The notes under the pieces were generated by a model. That model saw nothing but the letters and a program-made list of their open reading frames with translations, made no database searches and was not told the origin of the DNA. A stretch of 16,046 nucleotides of DNA. Origin: a bacterium (lineage in GTDB: Bacteria; Hydrothermota; UBA3072; B12-G15). The stretch covers positions 1 to 16,046 of the forward strand of contig QNDZ01000019.1 in NCBI GenBank assembly GCA_003646055.1, given 5' to 3'. The number at the start of each line of letters is the position of its first letter. Positions within the stretch are counted from its first letter, which is position 1. Both the position numbers and the translations under genes were made by a program. Below are positions 7,155 through 13,413 of this stretch, piece by piece.

Positions 7155-8332
7155 AGATAGAAAAGGTTGTTTATGGGGGCATGGGGCTTGCAAGGTTTGA
7201 GGGAAAGGTGCATCTTGTTCCTTTCAGTGCACCTGGTGATACTGTCCTGGCAGACTGCAGGGAGAAAAAAGATTACTCCATATGCACCATCAAAAGTATT
7301 ATTGAACCTTCACCCGTGAGGAAAAAACCAATATGTCCACATTATATGGTTTGTGGAGGTTGCCATCTTCAGCACGTCAAACAAGAAGCAGAGATTGAGA
7401 TAAAAAAGGAATTCATTCAGGAGACAATTGAGAGGATTGGAGGCATAAAAATTCAGTTGAAAGAATTTATTTCAGGTAAATTCCATTATTACAGGAACAA
7501 ACTTGAGTATTCTACATTCAGGGGAAAACCTGCTTTTCACGGGATAGATAACAGGCCTTTCTTAATGAATGAATGTTTTATAGATGACAAAAATATAATG
7601 AAGGTCAGAAAAAACATTCAGGGGCTAAGGGGTGTGCGAAAACTAATCCTGCGGACTGATGATACTAAAAGGGTCTTTGCAATACTTAAAGGGAACTTCA
7701 ACCAGAGAAAAAACAGAAGGATACTGAATGAGGCAGGGGTCTATTATTCCATATCCCCTGATAAAAAATGGAACAGGGAAGAGTTCCTTGAATTTAGAAC
7801 AGGGGGTCTAAATCTTGTTGTTTCCCCCCTTTCATTCTTTCAGGTTAATAAGGAAATCCTGGAGAGAATGATTGACCTCCTCCCTGAATTTCTATTACCT
7901 GATAAAAAAGACATAGTTATTGATGCCTATTCAGGGGTTGGAACATTCGGTCTTTCCGTATCAAGGTATGTAAAGGAGGTCAGATTGATAGAGGAATCAA
8001 AATTCAGTTCTGACGATGCAATACACAACATAAGAAGAAACTACATTGAGAACATAAAGGTTTTCAGGGGAAAGGTAGAAGAAAATCTTGATGCCTTCAA
8101 TGGTGCAACAAAGGTGATACTTGACCCCCCAAGGGAAGGGCTACATAAGAATGTTATTGTTGCCCTGAATGAAATTAGGCCTGAAAGAATAGTCTACATC
8201 TCCTGCAACCCTTCAACCCTTGCAAGGGATATAAAGTTGCTGGAAGATTTTAAAGTTGATGAAGTTTACGGGTTCAACATGTTCCCATTGTCCTACCATG
8301 TGGAAACAATCGCAATCCTTGAAAGAGAATAA
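7136..8332 (+). CDS. rlmD: 23S rRNA (uracil-5-)-methyltransferase, RlmD/TrmA family
   Basis: This 398-residue enzyme transfers a methyl group from SAM to C5 of a uridine, most likely U1939 of 23S rRNA. The N-terminal TRAM domain begins with VVYGGMGLARFEGKVHLVPF. The iron-sulfur cysteines are C67-x5-C73-x2-C76 (CPHYMVCGGC) and C147 in MNECF. The methyltransferase domain follows: FFQVN near 236, DAYSGVGTFGL near 263-272 (SAM site), LDPPREGL at 329-336, the nucleophile C357 in YISCNPSTLARD, and the base E390 in YHVETIAIL. ATG 7136 is chosen because an AGGA lies upstream at good spacing and the TRAM domain starts at once; the longer frame to 7067 reads through the preceding gene. RlmC, RlmCD and TrmA share this fold, so the exact target uridine is inferred. 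It closes the nfeD operon and converges with the HD-GYP gene. Confidence 0.92.
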   Translation: MDEKKLKIEKVVYGGMGLARFEGKVHLVPFSAPGDTVLADCREKKDYSICTIKSIIEPSPVRKKPICPHYMVCGGCHLQHVKQEAEIEIKKEFIQETIERIGGIKIQLKEFISGKFHYYRNKLEYSTFRGKPAFHGIDNRPFLMNECFIDDKNIMKVRKNIQGLRGVRKLILRTDDTKRVFAILKGNFNQRKNRRILNEAGVYYSISPDKKWNREEFLEFRTGGLNLVVSPLSFFQVNKEILERMIDLLPEFLLPDKKDIVIDAYSGVGTFGLSVSRYVKEVRLIEESKFSSDDAIHNIRRNYIENIKVFRGKVEENLDAFNGATKVILDPPREGLHKNVIVALNEIRPERIVYISCNPSTLARDIKLLEDFKVDEVYGFNMFPLSYHVETIAILERE

Positions 8333-8335
8333 AAC

Positions 8336-9691
8336 TTAACCTTCTTCAGGGCCTGTTCCCAGTGCAAAATAAACAGCAGACGGGTCTATCCCTGCCTCTT
8401 CTGGTGTAAGGGTTCTGACTATCCTGTAAATATTGTCTGTCCTTGAGATTTCCTTCCCCTGCTTATCAATAATTACAACGGTTGTTGGAGAAATCACAAT
8501 TCCTATCTCTCCTGTATCAAGTTCAACCACACTCCCCGGCGGATAAATTCCCATCATCTCAACAAATGCATCAACAACAATGGGGTCAAAGATTTCACCC
8601 TTTTTTGATACAATGTATTTCAGTGCATTTTCAGGGGTATAGGGCTTTTTCTGATAAACCCTTGGGGTTGTCATGGCATCGTATGTATCCACAACCCTGA
8701 TAATTCTCGCAAAGAGGCTTGGTTTGTCAATATCTATTTCAGGATAACCTTTACCATTGTAATCAATGTGGTGTTCAAGGATTCCCCTCACAGCAAAGGC
8801 AGGTATATTTTTCATCCCCTTGAGAAGTATCACCCGCTCTGCACCAAGATAGGGATGTTTCTTTATTTGCTCAAACTCCTCTTCTGTTAGAGGCTCTGGT
8901 TTGTCTATAATCTCATCAGGTATATCAACCTTACCAATATCATGGAAGAGTCCTGCAATTCCAAGTTCAGCAATATCCCTCCTGTCAAGCCCCAGTTTTA
9001 ATCCCACTGCAATTGACAGAACACAAACATTGACAGAGTGATTCAGGGTATAAGAACCAATGTTCTTGATTGTGGTAAGACCTATAACAAAAAACTCGTC
9101 CTGTGTAACCATGTCAATGAAATTTCTGATTATCTTCCTTGCACGTGTAACATTGATTGACCTCCCAAGCCGCACATTCTCCATGGCATCCTTGAGATAA
9201 AATATTGAGTTGAGGAATCCTGTTATTGCTGCCCTCCTCAGAGAACCTGCGCCCTCGGTTGTGATTTCTTCATCCCCCTTCCTCTCTATCTCTATTCCTT
9301 TAACACCCCTTTTCTCAATCAACCTTTCAATCTCTTCATAGGATGTTGAAGAGAGACGGCTTCTCCCAAGGATGAAAATAAGTTCCTTTACATCGTTCAC
9401 AGATGCATCCTGTGTTATTGTAATTCCTGAAATACCCCTTCCAAGGAGTTCGTTAATCAACATTCTGTATGCACCTATGATACCAATGGAGATGTTAAAC
9501 CTGTTCTCATTAACAAAAATGTAATAAGAACTTATCTTTATCTTCAGAATTCCCTGCTCCTGAAAAAACTCATTTATGCTGTTCCACAAATGCTGGATGT
9601 GTGAATCAAATGTCTTGCTCTCCTTTTCAAAGTAAGAGGCTGTTCTTATTGATGAGGTTAAATAAATAATGAAGTTTTCAACCTTTTTCAT
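8336..9691 (-). CDS. HD-GYP domain protein (putative cyclic-di-GMP phosphodiesterase)
   Basis: This is a 451-residue cytoplasmic protein. HD-GYP enzymes hydrolyse cyclic di-GMP or related cyclic dinucleotides at a two- or three-metal site. Residues 1-110 form an alpha/beta domain that resembles the N-terminus of the upstream HEAT protein. The HD-GYP domain (about 165-380) has H218, H250-D251 (LFHDIGKVDIP), H279-P280, H307-H308, NGKGYP at 312-317 and D335 (RVVDTYDAMTT). The usual HHExxDGxGYP reads HHIDYNGKGYP, so the Glu and the first Asp are replaced; the metal-ligand His and Asp residues appear intact. A small beta domain follows (VVELDTGEIGIVI). The start overlaps the HEAT gene by 14 nt. 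AAGGAGG is present but 12 nt away, and an in-frame TAA rules out earlier starts. Confidence 0.9.
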   Translation of the reverse strand: MKKVENFIIYLTSSIRTASYFEKESKTFDSHIQHLWNSINEFFQEQGILKIKISSYYIFVNENRFNISIGIIGAYRMLINELLGRGISGITITQDASVNDVKELIFILGRSRLSSTSYEEIERLIEKRGVKGIEIERKGDEEITTEGAGSLRRAAITGFLNSIFYLKDAMENVRLGRSINVTRARKIIRNFIDMVTQDEFFVIGLTTIKNIGSYTLNHSVNVCVLSIAVGLKLGLDRRDIAELGIAGLFHDIGKVDIPDEIIDKPEPLTEEEFEQIKKHPYLGAERVILLKGMKNIPAFAVRGILEHHIDYNGKGYPEIDIDKPSLFARIIRVVDTYDAMTTPRVYQKKPYTPENALKYIVSKKGEIFDPIVVDAFVEMMGIYPPGSVVELDTGEIGIVISPTTVVIIDKQGKEISRTDNIYRIVRTLTPEEAGIDPSAVYFALGTGPEEG

Positions 9692-11219
9692 GTCTCTTTA
9701 ATACCTCCTTCACTGTCCTTCTTAAATGCCTTGACCACCTGTGTTTTTTCAGCACTGCGATTGCATCCTTTGTTCCAACTTCACCAAGCATCTTAACCGC
9801 ATATTTTTTTGTTTCAATATGCTCTGGATTCATAGTGTACTTGCTCAAAACCCTTGAGAGTGCACGAACCGTGTCATAGGATTTAAAGGTTGATATTATT
9901 CTTAGAATGTGCCTTCTCTCATCTGTAGACAGGTTCCAGAAATCGGGTGAATTTACCTTCTCCAGAAAAACACTTGCCTCATCCTCTCCTGTGATGAACC
10001 TGATAGCTCTGTAGACATTCATCCTTATAGTGTAATCCTCTGTTTCAAGAAAATGAAAAAGCCTCTCCCGCGGTACAAGTGGTATAAGTATCTTTATCAC
10101 CTTCTCTTTGTATCTGTTTTCCTTCAAAAGTTTCTCAAGGTAAGGGATAAAGGTTTTATCTGAGAGTGCCTTAACCACTTCAAGCCCAAGATAAACAACC
10201 CTTGGATTGTCAGATTCCAGAAGATAGACAATGGAATTTGGGTCATTAGAACCAACCCTGTATAGTATTCTACCCATCTCTCTTACTGTCTCATCATCTA
10301 TGATATCATCAAGTGTCTCCTGAATCACCTTTACTGCACCCTCTTCACAGGTTCCGAGCAGTTCCATTACAAGTGGAATATTGCTCTTCTCCCCTGACTT
10401 CAAAAGGGTGGAATAAAGATTCAAGGCCTTTTCTCCACACAGTATTCTCTTTAAGTCATAAACATACTCTTTACCAACCTTTATTTTATCAATGTTTTCA
10501 TCAAGATACCTTAAAAAAATCAGAAGGGGCACAGCATCCCCATCCTCTATGGACCGTTCAAGATACTCTCCAAGCACAGAGGCAACCTGAATTATCCTTT
10601 CTTCATTGTTTTCAAGGAGAATAAGATTGAACACTGTCTTTATAAGCGTATCCTCCCTGTCCCCCTTCACAAGGAGTCCACTTACATATTTCTCTGTTTC
10701 ACCCCTCTCCATTTTCTTTTCCTCCTGAAGCAATACTCCTGCAAACTTCATTCCACCCTTATACACATCCACCCTATCTTCAATAATCCAGGAATAATCA
10801 CCCATGGGAAGCTCAACTATGGTAAAAATAATGTTTACAAAATTGTTCTCCCAGAGGTCTTCAGAAAGGTTAAGGTCAGAAACGAACTCGCTCTTTGCAA
10901 CAATATCCACAAACCTTTCAAGTTCCTCAAGTTCCAGTCCCTCAAGAAATGTTATACTCCTTATACCGTTTCTATAAAAGAACAAAGGAAGGCTGGTTAT
11001 TTTGTTGTCATCCCTGTGGACCTCTTTCCCGCTGTAAAGGATTCTTTCCCTATCAATATCAAAGGTTTGAGGCCCATCTTTTAGTAGTTCCAGTAAAATA
11101 TCGTATGTTTCTTTCAGGAATCTTTGAGGGAGTCTGGACTTGCTTCTATAAAGTTTGAGTCCCTTGATGGTCTTGAGAAGTGAATTTATGAACTTTTTTA
11201 CCTGCTGTTCCCTTTCCAT
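9678..11219 (-). CDS. HEAT-repeat protein with an N-terminal domain like that of its HD-GYP neighbour
   Basis: This is a 513-residue cytoplasmic protein with no signal peptide or membrane segment. The N-terminal 110 residues look like an alpha/beta module (LFFYRNGIRSITFLEGLELE near 79-98). The rest is helical and made of HEAT-like helix pairs, clearest in the C-terminal 200 residues (for example NPRVVYLGLEVVKALSDK, YTIRMNVYRAIRFITG and AVKMLGEVGTKDAIAVLKKH). Such scaffolds bind other proteins. The next gene encodes an HD-GYP protein and overlaps by 14 nt, so I infer that the two work together in cyclic-dinucleotide signalling. The open frame continues upstream through tRNA-Ser (to 11288), but ATG 11219 is the only sensible start. 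It lies 12 nt after the tRNA and has no Shine-Dalgarno. Function is not known. Confidence 0.82.
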   Translation of the reverse strand: MEREQQVKKFINSLLKTIKGLKLYRSKSRLPQRFLKETYDILLELLKDGPQTFDIDRERILYSGKEVHRDDNKITSLPLFFYRNGIRSITFLEGLELEELERFVDIVAKSEFVSDLNLSEDLWENNFVNIIFTIVELPMGDYSWIIEDRVDVYKGGMKFAGVLLQEEKKMERGETEKYVSGLLVKGDREDTLIKTVFNLILLENNEERIIQVASVLGEYLERSIEDGDAVPLLIFLRYLDENIDKIKVGKEYVYDLKRILCGEKALNLYSTLLKSGEKSNIPLVMELLGTCEEGAVKVIQETLDDIIDDETVREMGRILYRVGSNDPNSIVYLLESDNPRVVYLGLEVVKALSDKTFIPYLEKLLKENRYKEKVIKILIPLVPRERLFHFLETEDYTIRMNVYRAIRFITGEDEASVFLEKVNSPDFWNLSTDERRHILRIISTFKSYDTVRALSRVLSKYTMNPEHIETKKYAVKMLGEVGTKDAIAVLKKHRWSRHLRRTVKEVLKRHEKG

Positions 11220-11231
11220 TTTTTTCAAAAA

Positions 11232-11321
11232 CGGAGAGGGCGGGATTCGAACCCGCGAGGGGACTTTCGTCCCCCACACGATTTCCAATCGTGCTCCTTA
11301 AGCCAGCTCGGACACCTCTCC
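11232..11321 (-). tRNA. tRNA-Ser (GGA anticodon)
   Basis: The minus strand folds as a 90-nt class II tRNA. The acceptor stem is GGAGAGG paired with CCTCTCC, with discriminator G. The anticodon arm is CACGA-TTGGAAA-TCGTG (anticodon GGA). The long variable arm is GGGGAC-GAAA-GTCCCC, and the T arm is CGGG-TTCGAAT-CCCG. CCA is not encoded; the next bases are TTTTTG. It lies 5 nt after tRNA-Thr and 12 nt before the ATG of the HEAT gene, in the same transcription direction. Confidence 0.97.
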
Positions 11322-11326
11322 CTTTA

Positions 11327-11398
11327 AGCTGGTGAGCGGACTTGAACCGCTACCCTGCGCATTACGAATGCGCTGCTCTACCATTGAGCTACACCAGC
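11327..11398 (-). tRNA. tRNA-Thr (CGT anticodon)
   Basis: The minus strand folds as a 72-nt tRNA. The acceptor stem is GCTGGTG paired with CACCAGC, with discriminator T. The D stem is GCTC/GAGC. The anticodon arm is GCGCA-TTCGTAA-TGCGC (anticodon CGT, reading ACG). The T arm is AGCGG-TTCAAGT-CCGCT. All stems are fully paired. CCA is not encoded. It is the first gene of the tRNA-HEAT-HD-GYP unit. Confidence 0.97.
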
Positions 11399-11407
11399 AG
11401 ATATTTA

Positions 11408-11435
11408 AATATATCAACCTTGATGGTATGGTCAA
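11408..11435 (-). promoter_or_regulatory. Promoter of the tRNA-Thr/tRNA-Ser/HEAT/HD-GYP unit
   Basis: The minus strand has TTGACC (11435-11430), a 16-bp spacer and TATATT (11413-11408). The predicted start site falls at about 11401, only a few bases before the mature 5' end of tRNA-Thr (11398). The -35 box begins 6 bp after the stop codon of the upstream gene. No other promoter is evident between the tRNAs and the HEAT gene. Confidence 0.65.
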
Positions 11436-11440
11436 CCCCA

Positions 11441-12184
11441 TTAGAAGGTAAGGAATGCAGCCACCTTCACAATAACACCGTCATCCCTGTAATCTGCGCT
11501 GAGAACCTCAAAATTTTCTGGGACAGGTAAACCCGCTTTTCTGAAAACATCCTGAATCCTCTTCTCTCCAATAATCCGTGCACCCCTCAGTGCAAGTGCC
11601 CTCCTCTGAGCATCATTCCTTCCAGATGGGTATCTGAAAAAGGCCTCTGCATAGATTCTCTCTCCATCTATACCGAGTAATGTATCACTCTTGATTAGTT
11701 TATACAGGGTATCTGGAATGCGTGAAAAATCTACATTTATCTCCCTTATCAGGAATCTTCCTCTCTTAAAAAATCCACCACCTGCATACAGCAAAATCTC
11801 TATGTACCCATCCTTCACAAATTTGAAGGATTCACCCTGTTTAAGATAGAGGTACTCAGGTCTGGAAGAGTACCACTCCTCCATATCTGTGGCCTCCCAT
11901 AAAAAGAAAGAAGAATCAATCTTTGTAATCCTTGGTGGAAGGTTTGTTGAACGCATCTTTCCCCAATTCTTCAGATATATCCCCAAACTTGAACCGGAAA
12001 GATTCTTCATCTTCAACCCCATTCTGAATTTCACTGCGCCTTCAGGTACCTTTATCCTGTAGACAACATACCCACCCCTGAACCCACCACTCAGGTAAAG
12101 GTTTTCACCTTTTAGACGCACTCCTGACTCCCTTTCAAAGGTATTCAATGGTACTGTCAGTGATAAAATATAAAGCAGAATCAT
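11441..12184 (-). CDS. Uncharacterised exported protein
   Basis: I do not recognise this 247-residue protein. The N-terminus MILLYILSLTVPLN is hydrophobic and would serve as a signal peptide, though it has no basic residue before the core. Residues about 20-150 are rich in beta strands and aromatic residues (LYLSGGFRGGYVVYRIKV, SSFFLWEATD). The last 65 residues contain a helical, Arg/Ala-rich stretch (AQRRALALRGARIIGEKRIQ) followed by a short strand region that ends in Phe (KVAAFLTF). This layout recalls, weakly, LPP20-type envelope proteins. Start choice is firm: GGAGGA lies 5 nt upstream and a consensus promoter a little further. It is divergent from the tatA operon, so a shared envelope role is possible but is inference only. 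Confidence 0.75.
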   Translation of the reverse strand: MILLYILSLTVPLNTFERESGVRLKGENLYLSGGFRGGYVVYRIKVPEGAVKFRMGLKMKNLSGSSLGIYLKNWGKMRSTNLPPRITKIDSSFFLWEATDMEEWYSSRPEYLYLKQGESFKFVKDGYIEILLYAGGGFFKRGRFLIREINVDFSRIPDTLYKLIKSDTLLGIDGERIYAEAFFRYPSGRNDAQRRALALRGARIIGEKRIQDVFRKAGLPVPENFEVLSADYRDDGVIVKVAAFLTF

Positions 12185-12202
12185 AACTCCTCCTTTTTTT
12201 CA

Positions 12203-12231
12203 AATATACCTTTTGTTTCCTTATGTGTCAA
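12203..12231 (-). promoter_or_regulatory. Promoter of the exported-protein gene
   Basis: On the minus strand TTGACA (12231-12226), exactly 17 bp, then TATATT (12208-12203) form a near-consensus sigma70-type promoter. The leader is about 10-15 nt and carries GGAGGA just before the ATG at 12184. Confidence 0.72.
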
Positions 12232-12238
12232 TAAAGAA

Positions 12239-12260
12239 TCAGGGGCATTTCTGCCCCTGA
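12239..12260. repeat. Perfect 9-bp inverted repeat between divergent promoters
   Basis: TCAGGGGCA and TGCCCCTGA are separated by TTTC. The repeat sits 7 bp upstream of the -35 box of the minus-strand gene and about 70 bp upstream of the tatA promoter. On the minus strand it is followed by TTCTTTATT and could act as a terminator. No minus-strand gene enters from that side, so an operator is at least as likely. An 8-bp palindrome AACATGTT follows directly at 12261-12268. Confidence 0.5.
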
Positions 12261-12332
12261 AACATGTTGGAGGTGTCTATGCGTTTTCATTTTTAAAGAC
12301 TTAAAAACATCAAAAAAAGTTCCAGAAAACAT

Positions 12333-12361
12333 TTGACAAAATCAAATTTACCCTTTATAAA
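12333..12361 (+). promoter_or_regulatory. Consensus promoter of tatA, abutting the ATG
   Basis: TTGACA (12333-12338), exactly 17 bp, then TATAAA (12356-12361) make the best promoter in the window. Only 7 nt separate the -10 box from the ATG at 12369, so the transcript should start at or one base before the start codon and be leaderless. The TTG in the -35 box is in frame with tatA and could be mistaken for its start codon. Confidence 0.78.
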
Positions 12362-12368
12362 TATATTA

Positions 12369-12560
12369 ATGTTTGGAACAATTGGATGGCCAGAGATTAT
12401 ACTGTTACTTCTGGTCGTTTTGCTTCTTTTTGGTGCAAAACGGCTTCCTGAGATTGGTAGGGCACTCGGGAAAGGCATACGTGAGTTCAAAAAGTCTATT
12501 AAGGGTATTGAGGATGAACTTGAAGAACCTGAAAAGAAAGTGGAGAAAGAGGAAAAATGA
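12369..12560 (+). CDS. tatA: Twin-arginine translocase subunit TatA/TatE family
   Basis: This 63-residue subunit forms the size-adaptable pore or membrane-weakening element of the Tat system, which exports folded proteins across the inner membrane. The N-terminus MFGTIGWPEIILLLLVVLLL is the short transmembrane helix. The hallmark FGAKRLPEIGRALGKGIREF is the hinge and amphipathic helix, and an acidic/basic tail follows (EEPEKKVEKEEK). ATG 12369 fits every TatA N-terminus. The longer reading from TTG 12333 adds 12 unrelated residues that coincide with the promoter. The stop TGA overlaps the next ATG (ATGA), coupling TatA to a protein with a Tat signal. TatC is not in this window. TatA versus TatB cannot be fully separated by sequence, but the short tail favours TatA. 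Confidence 0.95.
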   Translation: MFGTIGWPEIILLLLVVLLLFGAKRLPEIGRALGKGIREFKKSIKGIEDELEEPEKKVEKEEK

Positions 12561-13399
12561 AGATAACAAGGCGTAATTTTCTGAAGATTGCAGGGCTTGG
12601 CATGTTGTTTGGTGGTGTCCCAAGATTATTTGGTGGCGAGCTTGAACACTCTGAAAGGTATCTTTTCTGGAAGAATGGAAAATTCAGGCAGACCACTGTG
12701 GATACAAGTGACATTGAAAGAGACATCATCAGGGCAAAGATAGGGAGAAGATGGAGAACCTATAAGGTAAGAGAACTTCCAGACCCCTTTATGGAGTGGA
12801 ATACAAAAAGAAGACTTGAAACCCTTGATAACATAATGAAAGGGGAACCACCTGAACTCGCTGGTCCTCATTCTGGTATGATAGCATCCTATGGAGTGAG
12901 GAGGAAGGATTCTCAGTTCACCCTGAATAATGCGGTCAAAGGCATTGGCTTTGTTCCTAAAAAAGAATACATCAAGGAAAAAATTGAATACATGAAAAAG
13001 ACCTACAAGGGTTCAATGAAGACAAAACTTGACTTTCTGAGGAGTCTATACGAACACCCTGAGATACTCAACAAAAAACTCCAGGTCTCACTGGAACTAT
13101 ATACAACACCAGATTTTGAGACCCACTCATTCCTCAATCTTATGGCCAACCCTGTAGCAACAATTGTTTTTCTTGACATTCCAAGTTATGAAATAAGAAC
13201 AATCGCAAGGGTTATCCATCCAGAAGACCCTGATGCATCAGATTACGAGAAGAACTGTGTTGAATATACCAATCTCATCCACAGTTACTTCCATGGCGAG
13301 TTCCCCAAAAAGTTTATTGGTTTGCTTTTCTATATCATAGAGGTTTTTGACAACACTCCAGGTAAGAAGTCTGCCCTCGGGCAGAGGATTATACCTTAA
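12557..13399 (+). CDS. Uncharacterised protein with twin-arginine signal peptide
   Basis: I do not recognise this 280-residue family. Residues 4-10 are TRRNFLK, a full match to the twin-arginine consensus, followed by a weakly hydrophobic core (IAGLGMLFGG) and probable cleavage near FGG-E28, so it should leave the cytoplasm folded. The mature part is basic and mixed alpha/beta, with a hydrophobic strand NPVATIVFLDIP near 198-209 and FIGLLFYIIEVFD near 253-265. It has a single Cys (C234) and scattered His (105, 167, 190, 221, 242, 246), with no iron-sulfur, molybdopterin or copper motif visible. The ATG overlaps the tatA stop by 4 nt, suggesting synthesis tied to its translocase. An ompA-like gene follows after 14 nt. 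The function may concern the cell envelope, which is inference from neighbours only. Confidence 0.85.
   Translation: MKITRRNFLKIAGLGMLFGGVPRLFGGELEHSERYLFWKNGKFRQTTVDTSDIERDIIRAKIGRRWRTYKVRELPDPFMEWNTKRRLETLDNIMKGEPPELAGPHSGMIASYGVRRKDSQFTLNNAVKGIGFVPKKEYIKEKIEYMKKTYKGSMKTKLDFLRSLYEHPEILNKKLQVSLELYTTPDFETHSFLNLMANPVATIVFLDIPSYEIRTIARVIHPEDPDASDYEKNCVEYTNLIHSYFHGEFPKKFIGLLFYIIEVFDNTPGKKSALGQRIIP
13370..13385 (+). repeat. Short G-C hairpin at the end of the Tat-signal gene
   Basis: TCTGCCC-TC-GGGCAGA is a perfect 7-bp inverted repeat inside the last codons of the Tat-signal gene, 19 bp before the ribosome-binding site of the ompA-like gene. No T-run follows, so it is not an ordinary terminator. 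It might stabilise or process the mRNA, or it may simply be coding sequence. Confidence 0.4.
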
Positions 13400-13403
13400 A
13401 AGC

Positions 13404-13410
13404 AAGGAGG
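13404..13410 (+). promoter_or_regulatory. Ribosome-binding site before the ompA-like gene
   Basis: AAGGAGG is followed by three successive in-frame ATG codons at 13414, 13417 and 13420. Spacing to the first is 3 nt and to the second 6 nt, so initiation at the second or third ATG is at least as likely as at the first. Confidence 0.7.
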
Positions 13411-13413
13411 TTT

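Noticed and set aside
11220..11288. Longer start of the HEAT gene at 11288 giving 23 extra residues
   Set aside because: Those codons lie inside tRNA-Ser, whose fold is unambiguous. The ATG at 11219 starts immediately after the tRNA.
12239..12330. Small structural RNA such as SRP RNA or tmRNA in the tatA upstream region
   Set aside because: Only one short hairpin is present and none of the conserved loops of these RNAs is seen; the stretch is also too short.
12333..12368. TTG start of tatA adding 12 residues
   Set aside because: The TTG is the start of a consensus -35 box, and the added residues do not resemble TatA. ATG 12369 gives the standard N-terminus.
13347..13352. TTGACA inside the Tat-signal gene as a promoter for the OmpA-like gene
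   Set aside because: No -10 box lies at 15-19 bp; the region there is the G-C hairpin.
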